Source: a virus. From it: a stretch of 38,792 nt of DNA. Positions 7,279 to 13,103 of this stretch are shown here, piece after piece (the stretch's first letter is position 1; each line of letters opens with the position of its first letter). A program made the position numbers and the translations under genes. The stretch is from positions 1-38,792 of IMG/VR virus record IMGVR_UViG_3300025684_000030; one strand, 5' to 3'. The notes under the pieces were generated by a model, which did not search any database, was not told the origin of the DNA, and worked only from the letters and a program-made list of their open reading frames with translations.

Positions 7279-7441
7279 CAACCCAATCCTCTATGTCCCG
7301 TGTGTCCATAAACTTGATACCGGCTTTGCTGGCCGTGACCGACACAACACGAGGAGATGTGCCGACTTCCTCTGCAATGCGCTTCGGACCCCAGTGAGGG
7401 TGGGCTGTTAGTATGGATTTTATGTTCTGAGCCAGTTTCAT
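7241..7441 (-). CDS. helix-turn-helix DNA-binding protein, 66 residues
   Basis: A clear helix-turn-helix pattern is visible (PKRIAEEVGTSPRVVSVTASKAGI). AAGG lies five bases before the ATG. It is the first gene of a short minus operon with the methyltransferase and is divergent from the gene at 7499, so it may regulate this promoter region, but that is inference. The long overlap with the downstream gene leaves some doubt about the C-terminal end. Confidence 0.6.
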   Translation of the reverse strand: MKLAQNIKSILTAHPHWGPKRIAEEVGTSPRVVSVTASKAGIKFMDTRDIEDWVDGEILRLRQEGP

Positions 7442-7442
7442 A

Positions 7443-7471
7443 TTGACCTTATATCAATGTGCGCTTAAACA
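7443..7471 (+). promoter_or_regulatory. possible promoter for the 7.5-8.1 kb genes
   Basis: TTGACC (7443-7448) lies 17 bases before TAAACA (7466-7471), in the 57-base gap between divergent genes. It shares ATTGACC and the following AGGAGAATCAC leader with the site before 3611. Confidence 0.4.
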
Positions 7472-7498
7472 CACAAGAGTAGCATCTAGGAGAATCAC

Positions 7499-7795
7499 AT
7501 GCCAAAAATCGTTGACATTTACATCACAAGGGTCGTCAACAATGACGAGAAGAAGTACGGGTTCGGCATCACGCTGGAAAACGACACAGTGTATATCCCT
7601 GGGCGCGTGGTCGAGGACTTTGATCTGAACGAGGACGATCTTGGCACCTGCAACAAGTGCGTCATCATTCAAGATGAAAATACAGAAGGGTGGCATGTCG
7701 CAACAATCGTCATCGACGATAATCTGCTTCAGAACAGAATCAACATGTTGAAAGATGAGATTGATCGCTTGAAGCAGCTTGCTGGTGAGCAATAA
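7499..7795 (+). CDS. hypothetical acidic protein, 98 residues
   Basis: AGGAG precedes the ATG. The protein starts with probable beta strands (IVDIYITRVV, YGFGITLENDTVYIPGRVVEDF), contains CNKC, and ends in a short coiled-coil-like helix (LLQNRINMLKDEIDRLKQLAGEQ). No family is recognised. The stop overlaps the next start (TAATG). Confidence 0.72.
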   Translation: MPKIVDIYITRVVNNDEKKYGFGITLENDTVYIPGRVVEDFDLNEDDLGTCNKCVIIQDENTEGWHVATIVIDDNLLQNRINMLKDEIDRLKQLAGEQ

Positions 7796-8118
7796 TGCAC
7801 ATGAGCGAGGATCGTAAGTGGGCGCTTGACCTATACAGGGAGGGCTACAGTTATGATGAGATTCAATACAGGACTGGAGTTCCAAAAAAGATAGCGTATC
7901 AACTTGTCTGGCGTGAGACGCAGAAGGGCAAACTGCAACCGGCTAGGAAACCACCCGAATCAATAAAGCGAAAGGTTATTGATACAGTAAAGATAGGCTA
8001 TCTTGGTCGCACGTTCAGAGATCTTGATCTTGATGATGTTATGAAAATAACCAACAAGATAAAACCTAACGAAACCTTGACCGACACCTTGATACGCATC
8101 GCTCTACGAGGCAAGTAG
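7795..8118 (+). CDS. HTH-containing hypothetical protein, 107 residues
   Basis: It starts in the stop of the preceding gene; an ATG six bases later is also possible. The N-terminal part (WALDLYREGYSYDEIQYRTGVPKKIAYQLVWRE) fits a homeodomain-like helix-turn-helix as in resolvase or transposase DNA-binding ends, and the rest is basic. A DNA-binding role is likely, the target unknown. A strong terminator follows 22 bases after the stop. Confidence 0.68.
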   Translation: MHMSEDRKWALDLYREGYSYDEIQYRTGVPKKIAYQLVWRETQKGKLQPARKPPESIKRKVIDTVKIGYLGRTFRDLDLDDVMKITNKIKPNETLTDTLIRIALRGK

Positions 8119-8119
8119 A

Positions 8120-9241
8120 TCAGTCATCGAAAATATGAACGGAGGTGGCTTTGCGGCCACCTCCTTTTTCGTATGTCACGCATCGAATATCGCTCTTTCC
8201 TGTGAACAGGTTTGTGTTGGCATACCTGCCCGGCGGGCAGATGGCGTTCACTTGGTGAACATACGCACCGGCCACGCTGACCGAAAACTCTTCATGCAAG
8301 TGACCTCGATAAATCTCTCTCAGCTTTGCACCAGCCCATTCAGTCTCGAATCTCGCCTGTATAGCCAAGGCTAACTTCTCAGGCTTTGATGTCTTCTGGT
8401 CTCCGTGGATAGCTGCAAGAAAGACGCTCTCCCATCTGAGCGTAAATATCTCCAGCCCGTCTTTCATCTCAAAGCGTGGATTGTCGCGGTATCGTTGGCG
8501 CAAGCCCTGTCGGATGGCAACCGCTGTTGCCGGGTCGTGGTTGCCCTTGAGGGCTTGGTAGATGACCTTATCAGATCTTCGTAGACCATGCTCGATCAGG
8601 TCTATCGTCACGTCCACAGCAACGTCTGAGAGGTCATCGAAGTCCATATCGACCGACAACGGGTGCTTGCTTTGTGGTGTGACCGCGTTGTTGTCGTTGG
8701 CTTCGGTGAAGTCACCACCGTTGACGATCACGAGGGTCTCCGCCGGTGGGGCGCGATCCACCACGTCTTTGAACCCCTGCATAAGGCGCTCAACTGATTT
8801 GGCTGTGCCGAAGTCGCCAACGCGCATTCCAAGATGGACATCGAAGAGCGGCACGAAGTTCAGCCCGTCCGACTGGATTTCTTGTGGCCTGATGATTTCC
8901 GGGATTGGCACGACGCGGGACATGCGTTCGGCAATGCGGTCCAGAACATCCTCTGGAGCCTCTTTCTCTGGCCTCAAGAGCGTTGAGTAGGATGTGCCGT
9001 CAGGGTTCTTGGTCTTGGCCCATACAAGGGCTGGTACAAGCCCTGTGCCGACCGCTGACATGCTATCTTGTATGGCGGGGTCAATGTGCATCCCAAGCGC
9101 CTTGGCCTTGTCTACGCGGTGCTTGAAGGTGTGCGGGTTCATTCCGAGAGATTCAGCGCCGCGCTTGTAGCTATTGCCAGTCGCCCTCCACGCATTTACG
9201 GCCTCAAGAAGTTCGTCATGCGTATTTGGGGGAGTTGGCAT
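8120..9241 (-). CDS. metallophosphoesterase with N-terminal HTH
   Basis: 373 residues. The N-terminus (about 10-50) looks like a helix-turn-helix (NSYKRGAESLGMNPHTFKHRV). The main part has calcineurin-like phosphoesterase motifs: FDVHLG, NGGDFTEANDNN, LKGNHDP, and a late GHLHEE. Such metal-dependent enzymes act on phosphodiester or phosphomonoester bonds in nucleic acids or nucleotides. The HTH plus phosphoesterase layout is common in phages of Proteobacteria but its role is not settled; DNA processing is likely. AAGGA is ten bases before the ATG. Its last codons form the plus-strand terminator. Confidence 0.85.
   Translation of the reverse strand: MPTPPNTHDELLEAVNAWRATGNSYKRGAESLGMNPHTFKHRVDKAKALGMHIDPAIQDSMSAVGTGLVPALVWAKTKNPDGTSYSTLLRPEKEAPEDVLDRIAERMSRVVPIPEIIRPQEIQSDGLNFVPLFDVHLGMRVGDFGTAKSVERLMQGFKDVVDRAPPAETLVIVNGGDFTEANDNNAVTPQSKHPLSVDMDFDDLSDVAVDVTIDLIEHGLRRSDKVIYQALKGNHDPATAVAIRQGLRQRYRDNPRFEMKDGLEIFTLRWESVFLAAIHGDQKTSKPEKLALAIQARFETEWAGAKLREIYRGHLHEEFSVSVAGAYVHQVNAICPPGRYANTNLFTGKSDIRCVTYEKGGGRKATSVHIFDD
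8141..8169 (+). terminator. rho-independent terminator
   Basis: A perfect 9-bp stem (GGAGGTGGC at 8141-8149, GCCACCTCC at 8156-8164) with a 6-base loop is followed by TTTTT. It ends the plus genes and lies inside the 3' end of the opposite metallophosphoesterase gene, where it encodes GGGRKATS. Confidence 0.88.
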
Positions 9242-9269
9242 GGATCAAGCGTCCTTTTTGTTCGCCTGA

Positions 9270-9298
9270 ACAATACCTTCTGGCTAGTTGTGGGTCAA
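9270..9298 (-). promoter_or_regulatory. promoter of the metallophosphoesterase gene
   Basis: On the minus strand TTGACC (9298-9293) is followed after 17 bases by TATTGT (9275-9270), about 28 bases before the ATG at 9241. The -35 box matches five of six consensus bases and the -10 box four. Confidence 0.55.
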
Positions 9299-9326
9299 TT
9301 AGGGGGTATCACTGGCTGCTTGTTGA

Positions 9327-9617
9327 CTACACGCTGACATAGACCCACCAGTTTGGGTCGGTAAGAATTTCCTCCAGTTGCCGCCACCGGCTTGAGTTAT
9401 CCCCTTGATTTAGCCGATCCAATTCCGCTCTCATTTTAGCGGGGTCTTCCGGCCTTCCCCAAAACTCAAAATCATACGGATGACCAAATTGCCGGTTCAC
9501 TGTTAGAAGGCTTGGGATGTCTCGATCCCCGCCCATGCGCAGGGAATCCCACTGTGGGTGCTCAATACGCTCGCCGTTCTGCCCTTCTCGAACGATACAT
9601 ATATTCAGTCCCATCAT
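9327..9617 (-). CDS. hypothetical protein, 96 residues
   Basis: The start overlaps the preceding stop (ATGA), with AAAGGAG five bases upstream; a second ATG three bases later is equally possible. A long upstream extension of the frame to 9752 lacks support. The product has NICIVREGQNGERI, HPQWDSL and HPYDFEFWGRP segments and ends in DPNWWVYVSV. I do not recognise it. It is the last of a coupled set of minus-strand genes running from 10153. Confidence 0.65.
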   Translation of the reverse strand: MMGLNICIVREGQNGERIEHPQWDSLRMGGDRDIPSLLTVNRQFGHPYDFEFWGRPEDPAKMRAELDRLNQGDNSSRWRQLEEILTDPNWWVYVSV

Positions 9618-9799
9618 TCCGGCTCCTTTGCCGCTAGCAGTATCTCTTCTTCCGACAGAATTGTTGGCCGCCCATCTAGAAGCGACTCCGCATCGAAAAT
9701 CAAGTCCCACAGTGAGTGTTGCGGACCCGCGCCTGCTGCGATAGATCTCCATTTGGACACGCTTTCGCGTAGCTTATCCATCTCCGCACTAGTCATCAT
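9614..9799 (-). CDS. hypothetical protein, 61 residues
   Basis: It is preceded by the same 19-base cassette (AAAGGAGCCGGAATGATG region) as the next gene and, like the gene before it, ends in KEPE. The start is at 9799 or three bases later. The product is helical and amphipathic (MDKLRESVSKWRSIAAGAG, then SLWDLIFDAESLL). No family is recognised. Confidence 0.6.
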   Translation of the reverse strand: MMTSAEMDKLRESVSKWRSIAAGAGPQHSLWDLIFDAESLLDGRPTILSEEEILLAAKEPE

Positions 9800-9990
9800 T
9801 CCGGCTCCTTTGTGGCTTCATCAATCATGCGTTTCGCCTCTGCTTTTGCCTTGCCTCGCGTCTCATGACGGTTGCCGTGAGGAAGCCGCCTGGGTCTGCC
9901 AAACGCGCAAGTGACTGCCGGATAATACCACTCAGCGCCCCTGTCTTTTGTAGCCGTTGGTTTGCCGGGAACCGCACCAAACTTACTCAT
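9796..9990 (-). CDS. hypothetical basic protein, 64 residues
   Basis: The ATG at 9990 has GGGGGTG six bases upstream and lies inside the end of the preceding gene; an ATG at 10008 has no suitable spacing. The product starts MSKFGAVPGKPTATKDRGAEWYY and has a basic GRPRRLPHGNRHETRGKAKAEAKR stretch, split here between two segments, which suggests nucleic acid contact. It ends in TKEPE. Function unknown. Confidence 0.62.
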   Translation of the reverse strand: MSKFGAVPGKPTATKDRGAEWYYPAVTCAFGRPRRLPHGNRHETRGKAKAEAKRMIDEATKEPE

Positions 9991-10153
9991 CACTTGCACC
10001 CCCTTCATCCTTTGACCGCCGCATCCTTTGTTCGCAACGGCTTTTCAGCTTCTTGGACGTCGCGTTGTAGACCTTGCGGGCCGCGTCTCGCATTTGCTCT
10101 GCGCGCCTTAGCTCATCTTGTTCGCCCTGGCGCATATGTTCTTTCCAGCTCAT
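9983..10153 (-). CDS. small charged helical protein, 56 residues
   Basis: The frame runs from the ATG at 10153 to TAA at 9985-9983, overlapping the next start. The product is almost all charged helix (MSWKEHMRQGEQDELRRAEQ, then KKLKSRCEQRMRRSKDE). An in-frame stop just upstream of the ATG limits the start. There is no Shine-Dalgarno sequence, but a good promoter ends five bases before the ATG, so the message is probably leaderless. It is the first gene of the coupled set 10153-9327. Function unknown. Confidence 0.6.
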   Translation of the reverse strand: MSWKEHMRQGEQDELRRAEQMRDAARKVYNATSKKLKSRCEQRMRRSKDEGGASDE

Positions 10154-10158
10154 GCGGC

Positions 10159-10188
10159 ATCATACGCAGATATGCGGCCCAGCGTCAA
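10159..10188 (-). promoter_or_regulatory. strong sigma-70-like promoter, probably leaderless
   Basis: On the minus strand TTGACG (10188-10183), an 18-base spacer and TATGAT (10164-10159) match five of six consensus bases in each box. The -10 box ends five bases before the ATG at 10153, so the predicted transcript start falls on or next to the start codon. A-rich tracts lie upstream of the -35 box, as in UP elements. Confidence 0.65.
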
Positions 10189-10204
10189 GCGATGGTGTGT
10201 GCTG

Positions 10205-10252
10205 TTTTCTTGCGTACAATGTGGGTTTTTTTCTTGCGTTGTGTGTTTTTTG
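10205..10252 (+). repeat. two 24-base tandem repeats in a divergent promoter region
   Basis: TTTTCTTGCGT occurs at 10205-10215 and again at 10229-10239, each followed by a G/T-rich part ending in a T tract. The units lie between the divergent genes at 10153 and 10294 and may be binding sites for a regulator. No clear plus-strand promoter was found among them. Confidence 0.5.
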
Positions 10253-10293
10253 GTGTAATGTGTAATCAATGAAACGCAGATAGGACCAAGACA

Positions 10294-10482
10294 ATGGAAA
10301 CGCTGACCGCCACCAAGACGCCCGCAAATGTTTGGAAAGTTGCGTATGATGGTCTCATCCTCGGTGATGACAGAGGATTCGCCACCGAAGAACTTTGCAA
10401 TCAAGAGATTGCAAAGCGGTTGAAGAAAGATGCCCGCGAATCCGTCATTTACGCCCGCCCGCTTCTCTACCGGGCTGCGTAA
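10294..10482 (+). CDS. hypothetical protein, 62 residues
   Basis: AGGA lies eight bases before the ATG. The product (METLTATKTPANVWKVAYDG, then LGDDRGFATEELCNQEIAKRLKKDAR) looks like a small alpha-beta protein with one strand pair and a charged helix. No family is recognised. It is the first gene of a short plus operon. Confidence 0.66.
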   Translation: METLTATKTPANVWKVAYDGLILGDDRGFATEELCNQEIAKRLKKDARESVIYARPLLYRAA

Positions 10483-10493
10483 GCCCCACCCAC

Positions 10494-10573
10494 CGGGGGA
10501 AGGCCACGTGGAAGTGGTGGTGTCAGGGTCCATACCTGACGCCGGGTTCGGTTCAAATCCGATGCCCCCGCCA
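10494..10573 (+). other. tRNA-like element, probably not a functional tRNA
   Basis: In an untranslated gap, an 80-base segment has a GGTTCAAATCC T-loop signature and ends in GCCCCCGCCA. CGGGGG at its 5' end can pair with CCCCCG. A stem-loop in the middle (TCAGG, loop GTCCATA, CCTGA) would place CCA as anticodon (Trp). The fit is poor: no separate discriminator base, a mismatch at the acceptor base, G32 and T37 in the anticodon loop, and a mid-stem that can extend to nine pairs. It may be a decayed or atypical tRNA, or simply two hairpins. Confidence 0.3.
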
Positions 10574-10587
10574 AACAACTAAGGAGA
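10566..10587 (+). repeat. 22-base gene-junction repeat (second copy 10767-10788)
   Basis: CCCCGCCAAACAACTAAGGAGA occurs twice, split here as CCCCGCCAAACAAC and TAAGGAGA. The second copy is the end of the gene 10592-10783 (codes PPNN and stop) plus the ribosome-binding site of the next gene. The first copy precedes 10592 in the same arrangement but no gene reads through it, so it may be the remnant of a lost gene end. Confidence 0.75.
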
Positions 10588-10591
10588 GACA

Positions 10592-10783
10592 ATGAAGCGC
10601 GATGCCAGTAACAAGAATTTTGACCTAATCTACACGGCTTCGGCTCAAATTCATGGCGTTCATGACGACATGATGCGCTGCCTCCATAGAGGTGAAGTGC
10701 CGGATATTGTTCGTGAACGAATGTGCCAGTCATTGCGCAACGCAGCGGACGATTTGGAGAAACTGACCCCGCCAAACAACTAA
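10592..10783 (+). CDS. hypothetical protein, 63 residues
   Basis: AAGGAG from the junction repeat lies just upstream of the ATG. The product is mainly helical (FDLIYTASAQIHGVHDDMMRCL, VRERMCQSLRNAADDLEKL). It could be a small DNA-modifying or regulatory accessory protein, but nothing identifies it. It ends in TPPNN. Confidence 0.66.
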   Translation: MKRDASNKNFDLIYTASAQIHGVHDDMMRCLHRGEVPDIVRERMCQSLRNAADDLEKLTPPNN

Positions 10784-10794
10784 GGAGAAAGATG

Positions 10795-11025
10795 ATGGAC
10801 GCCTTCAATGCCAATATAGATTTGCTGCCTTGGCAGATTGCAGACATGCTTTGCGATCATGAGAAACAAGCGATGTGGGTTTTGGCCCGCATGGCGGCGC
10901 AAGTCGAGGCATCTGCGCTGCAACAACACATTGACGAAATTGAAGAAGACCCTGTTGAGGTGGTCCAGTTCCTCCGCGAACTAGCCGACCTTATCGAAGC
11001 TGGCCTTGAGTCAGAAGCGGCATAG
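10795..11025 (+). CDS. hypothetical acidic helical protein, 76 residues
   Basis: GGAG is seven bases before the ATG at 10795; an ATG at 10792 is also possible. The frame is open further upstream, but those starts overlap the previous gene without a binding site. The product is helical and acidic (QQHIDEIEEDPVEVVQFLRELADLIEAGLESEAA). It is the last gene of the operon, followed by a terminator hairpin. Confidence 0.66.
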   Translation: MDAFNANIDLLPWQIADMLCDHEKQAMWVLARMAAQVEASALQQHIDEIEEDPVEVVQFLRELADLIEAGLESEAA

Positions 11026-11028
11026 CTC

Positions 11029-11063
11029 AAAAAGCCCGGCCCCAACTAAGGGACCGGGCTATT
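11029..11063. terminator. terminator hairpin between convergent genes
   Basis: AGCCCGG (11033-11039) pairs with CCGGGCT (11054-11060), and after one mismatch CCC pairs with GGG around the loop AACTAA. On the minus strand the hairpin runs into TTTTT, a full terminator for the lysis genes. On the plus strand the tail is ATTAT, weaker but probably still useful. Confidence 0.8.
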
Positions 11064-11137
11064 ATCAACAAGAGCCGAAGCCCTGTCGCATACTTACTTC
11101 ACAATAGATTTCACAATGGACTGAATATCTGGCTGAA

Positions 11138-11368
11138 TCAAGCCTGATCTGTCCAGACCGGCGGAATGTTCACCGCCCATCGGGCCTCTTCTGCCGCCTG
11201 ACTGCGAATGAATGACCGGTGGCAATGGCCGGGTGTGGTGAACTTATCGATGACCTTGGCGAACCACCAACCGCAGCGATGGCTACGGGCAGACAATGGT
11301 TCATGCGGCTCACCACCAAGAATAGCATTAAGCATGACGCTGAACGCGACGCCCAAAGATGTGTCCAT
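11138..11368 (-). CDS. hypothetical protein downstream of the spanins, 76 residues
   Basis: The ATG at 11368 has GGAG seven bases upstream and sits one base after the o-spanin stop. The product starts MDTSLGVAFSVMLNAILGG and has HRCGWWFAKVID and PGHCHRSF segments with Cys and His that could bind a metal. I recognise the general type as a small conserved phage protein near lysis genes but cannot name it. Confidence 0.6.
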   Translation of the reverse strand: MDTSLGVAFSVMLNAILGGEPHEPLSARSHRCGWWFAKVIDKFTTPGHCHRSFIRSQAAEEARWAVNIPPVWTDQA

Positions 11369-11369
11369 A

Positions 11370-11588
11370 TCAGTTCTCCGTGATCGCTTCATAAACAGAC
11401 ACAAGATCGCGCTGCCGGTTGATAATTAAGTCCATGTCCTTCGCCACTACAGCGTCCGTCAGGTTCGCTATAGGCTCGCGTAGCAGATCTAGGCCGGTCT
11501 GGTCGTCAACGCCCGCCACGCAGGCGCTCAGAAGCCCCGCGCAGCCAAATAAGATCGTCGTTCGCATCGCCCTTGCTAGTGTCGGCAT
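11370..11588 (-). CDS. o-spanin-like lipoprotein (Rz1-like)
   Basis: 72 residues. It has a lipoprotein signal peptide (MRTTILFGCAGLLSAC within the N-terminus) with the lipobox LSAC, so the mature protein would be anchored to the outer membrane. Its gene starts inside the i-spanin gene in another frame, the nested layout typical of Rz/Rz1 pairs. Together the two fuse inner and outer membranes in the last step of lysis. The ATG at 11588 has AGAGGG seven bases upstream; an ATG at 11567 is a shorter alternative. The mature part is not Pro-rich, unlike lambda Rz1. Confidence 0.72.
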   Translation of the reverse strand: MPTLARAMRTTILFGCAGLLSACVAGVDDQTGLDLLREPIANLTDAVVAKDMDLIINRQRDLVSVYEAITEN

Positions 11589-11733
11589 TGTTTGCCCTCT
11601 CTGCTGTGGCCAAGGCTCGCTCAAGCCTGTCGATCTCTGCGTTCGTCTTAGCACGCCTATCACCAGCCCAGAACAGGCCCGCAGCAACCGCCAGCAACAG
11701 GACAAGGATGCCCGCTGTGGCGTAAGCCCTCAC
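11506..11733 (-). CDS. i-spanin-like protein (Rz-like)
   Basis: 75 residues with an N-terminal membrane segment (AGILVLLLAVAAGLFWAG) followed by a helical, coiled-coil-prone part (TNAEIDRLERALATAERANN). This is the usual i-spanin layout: anchored in the inner membrane, with a periplasmic helix that meets the o-spanin. The start is GTG, overlapping the preceding stop by four bases (GTGA), with no strong ribosome-binding site, so translation is probably coupled. It is shorter than lambda Rz. Confidence 0.72.
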   Translation of the reverse strand: MRAYATAGILVLLLAVAAGLFWAGDRRAKTNAEIDRLERALATAERANNADTSKGDANDDLIWLRGASERLRGGR

Positions 11734-11909
11734 GTCGCCCAGCCATTACGCTTGGCGGCGGTGTAAGCGACCTCTACGAGTGCGCCGATAATCATTGCGG
11801 CAACAGTCACGAGTTCTGGATCACCGGCCATGATATCGGCAGCGTCAGATCCCACAACAATGCCGACACCGTAACGGATAAGGATTCGTGCGGTAGGTGC
11901 GTATTCCAT
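11730..11909 (-). CDS. holin-like small membrane protein, 59 residues
   Basis: GGAGAG lies eight bases before the ATG. The product has two moderately hydrophobic stretches (ILIRYGVGIVVGSDAADIMAG and VTVAAMIIGALVEVAYTAA) and a short charged C-terminus (KRNGWAT). With its position between the amidase and the spanins this fits a small class II holin or holin accessory protein that opens the inner membrane. The hydrophobicity is modest, so the role is inferred mainly from context. Confidence 0.6.
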   Translation of the reverse strand: MEYAPTARILIRYGVGIVVGSDAADIMAGDPELVTVAAMIIGALVEVAYTAAKRNGWAT

Positions 11910-11912
11910 ATC

Positions 11913-12413
11913 TCAGTCTCTCCTAAACAGCGGCATCAAGGCCGCGATGAAGTCTGCAAATGGGCTAGACTTCTTGGGTTGATCCTCTTTGAGCCACCCA
12001 GCGACTCTGAAGCCTGGGCAGGCTTTTGCTGCATACTCGTTGTGTCCTGTTACCGGCACAGGACCATAGGTGATTTGCAGGTCGTCGATCAAGCCATGAA
12101 GCGCAGCGTCTTGTGCCGGGGTGAAGTTGTCAAAGAACTTGTCGTCTGCACTGGACCCAAAACCACCAAAAAGGCTGATGCCGATGGTGCCTTTGTTATG
12201 CCCAGCAACGTGCGCTCCATCACGCTCGATGGAACGACCTTTTGCGACTGTACCATCACGGTCGATCAGGAAGTGGTAGCCGATGTCGGACCAACCTCGG
12301 TCGCGTGTGTGCCATTTCTTGACTTCAGCCACCTTGGCTGACGTCGGCTTCCCGTCCCACCAACCAGGCTGCGTGGCAGTGCAATGAACGATGATTCCAG
12401 TGATCTTACGCAT
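11913..12413 (-). CDS. N-acetylmuramoyl-L-alanine amidase (endolysin)
   Basis: 166 residues of the Amidase_2/PGRP family. Visible zinc-site features are IIVHCTAT near the start, the RGWSDIGYHFLIDRDG segment and VTGHNEYAAKACPG near the end, as in T7 lysozyme. It cuts the bond between MurNAc and L-alanine. There is no signal peptide, so it needs a holin to reach the wall. The ATG at 12413 has GGGAG seven bases upstream; the in-frame ATG at 12419 is too close to this site. The C-terminal 25 residues form a short amphipathic tail. Confidence 0.9.
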   Translation of the reverse strand: MRKITGIIVHCTATQPGWWDGKPTSAKVAEVKKWHTRDRGWSDIGYHFLIDRDGTVAKGRSIERDGAHVAGHNKGTIGISLFGGFGSSADDKFFDNFTPAQDAALHGLIDDLQITYGPVPVTGHNEYAAKACPGFRVAGWLKEDQPKKSSPFADFIAALMPLFRRD

Positions 12414-12415
12414 AG

Positions 12416-12688
12416 TCATTCTCCCTTTAAGAAGGCGAATGCGAAAGCTACACCCGCTGTCACGACGATCCAGAACACGCGCTCAACAAAACGTAGCATC
12501 TGACCGTTGTTCCCGACTTTGCCTTCAATAGTATTCAGCCTTTTCGACTGATCTGACTGCTCAGTGTCCAGCGTATCCATGCGCTTGAACAGCGTAATCA
12601 TCCGCTCTTCCATACGAGCCAACGCCACAATGGCCTTGCCAACATCGTCCAGCTTCTGCTCAATCCGCTCAAGGCGCTTTTCGTCCAT
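12416..12688 (-). CDS. XhlA-like coiled-coil membrane protein
   Basis: 90 residues. The N-terminal two thirds form a heptad-rich helix (RLERIEQKLDDVGKAI, DTEQSDQSKRLNTIEGKV), the C-terminus a membrane segment (FWIVVTAGVAFAFAFL) and a short KGE tail. This matches the layout of XhlA-like proteins that work with a holin at the cell membrane. It lies just upstream of the amidase with a coupled start. The GTG at 12694 is an alternative start. Confidence 0.68.
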   Translation of the reverse strand: MDEKRLERIEQKLDDVGKAIVALARMEERMITLFKRMDTLDTEQSDQSKRLNTIEGKVGNNGQMLRFVERVFWIVVTAGVAFAFAFLKGE

Positions 12689-12779
12689 AGTCACTCGCCC
12701 TTTTGCGTATCGGCACTTACTTCATTGGTAACAAAATCCAGTCTTTCGGTCAACGTCGCTACATTGGCAGGTGTCGAAA

Positions 12780-13103
12780 CTAAGCAATTTCCCCAGTAAT
12801 CTTTACTGAGATGTACCCGTCGTTGGGGAACGTCTCAATCGCTCCGCTGGAGTATGTTACCTCAAATTCCGCCTGATACGAGCCAACGGATACGGTGTCG
12901 GACGCAAGCCAGTCATACCTGACGATGCCTCCGACACCATCAACAATTACCGCAGCAGAATCTACAAGCGCCGAATCTGCTCCGACCTGACGCAGGTGAA
13001 ACCGGACCGTTCCGCCAGATATGTCTACCGCATTTCCGTCTGCGTTTTTAAGGGTTGCGAGCATTGATGGACTAGTATCATTCTGTTTGACGTAGAATGT
13101 CAT
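12780..13103 (-). CDS. BppU-like baseplate/tail fibre N-terminal domain protein
   Basis: 107 residues. FYVKQNDTSPSMLATLKNADG and VDISGGTVRFHLR match the immunoglobulin-like N-terminal domain found in phage baseplate upper proteins and similar tail fibre proteins. The whole protein is this one beta domain. The ATG at 13103 overlaps the stop of the repeat protein (TAATG), with GAGG seven bases upstream; a frame extension to 13166 is not supported. It may be a small tail-tip attachment or host-contact protein. An 85-base gap without a clear gene follows. Confidence 0.72.
   Translation of the reverse strand: MTFYVKQNDTSPSMLATLKNADGNAVDISGGTVRFHLRQVGADSALVDSAAVIVDGVGGIVRYDWLASDTVSVGSYQAEFEVTYSSGAIETFPNDGYISVKITGEIA

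Noticed and set aside
10150-10578. 142-codon minus-strand frame across the tRNA-like element
   Set aside because: It crosses a promoter, repeats and an opposite-strand gene; the composition is unlike a protein.
12695-12779. 20-codon frame from a TTG before the XhlA-like gene, and a TTGACC as promoter
   Set aside because: No ribosome-binding site, no typical -10 box and too short to support.
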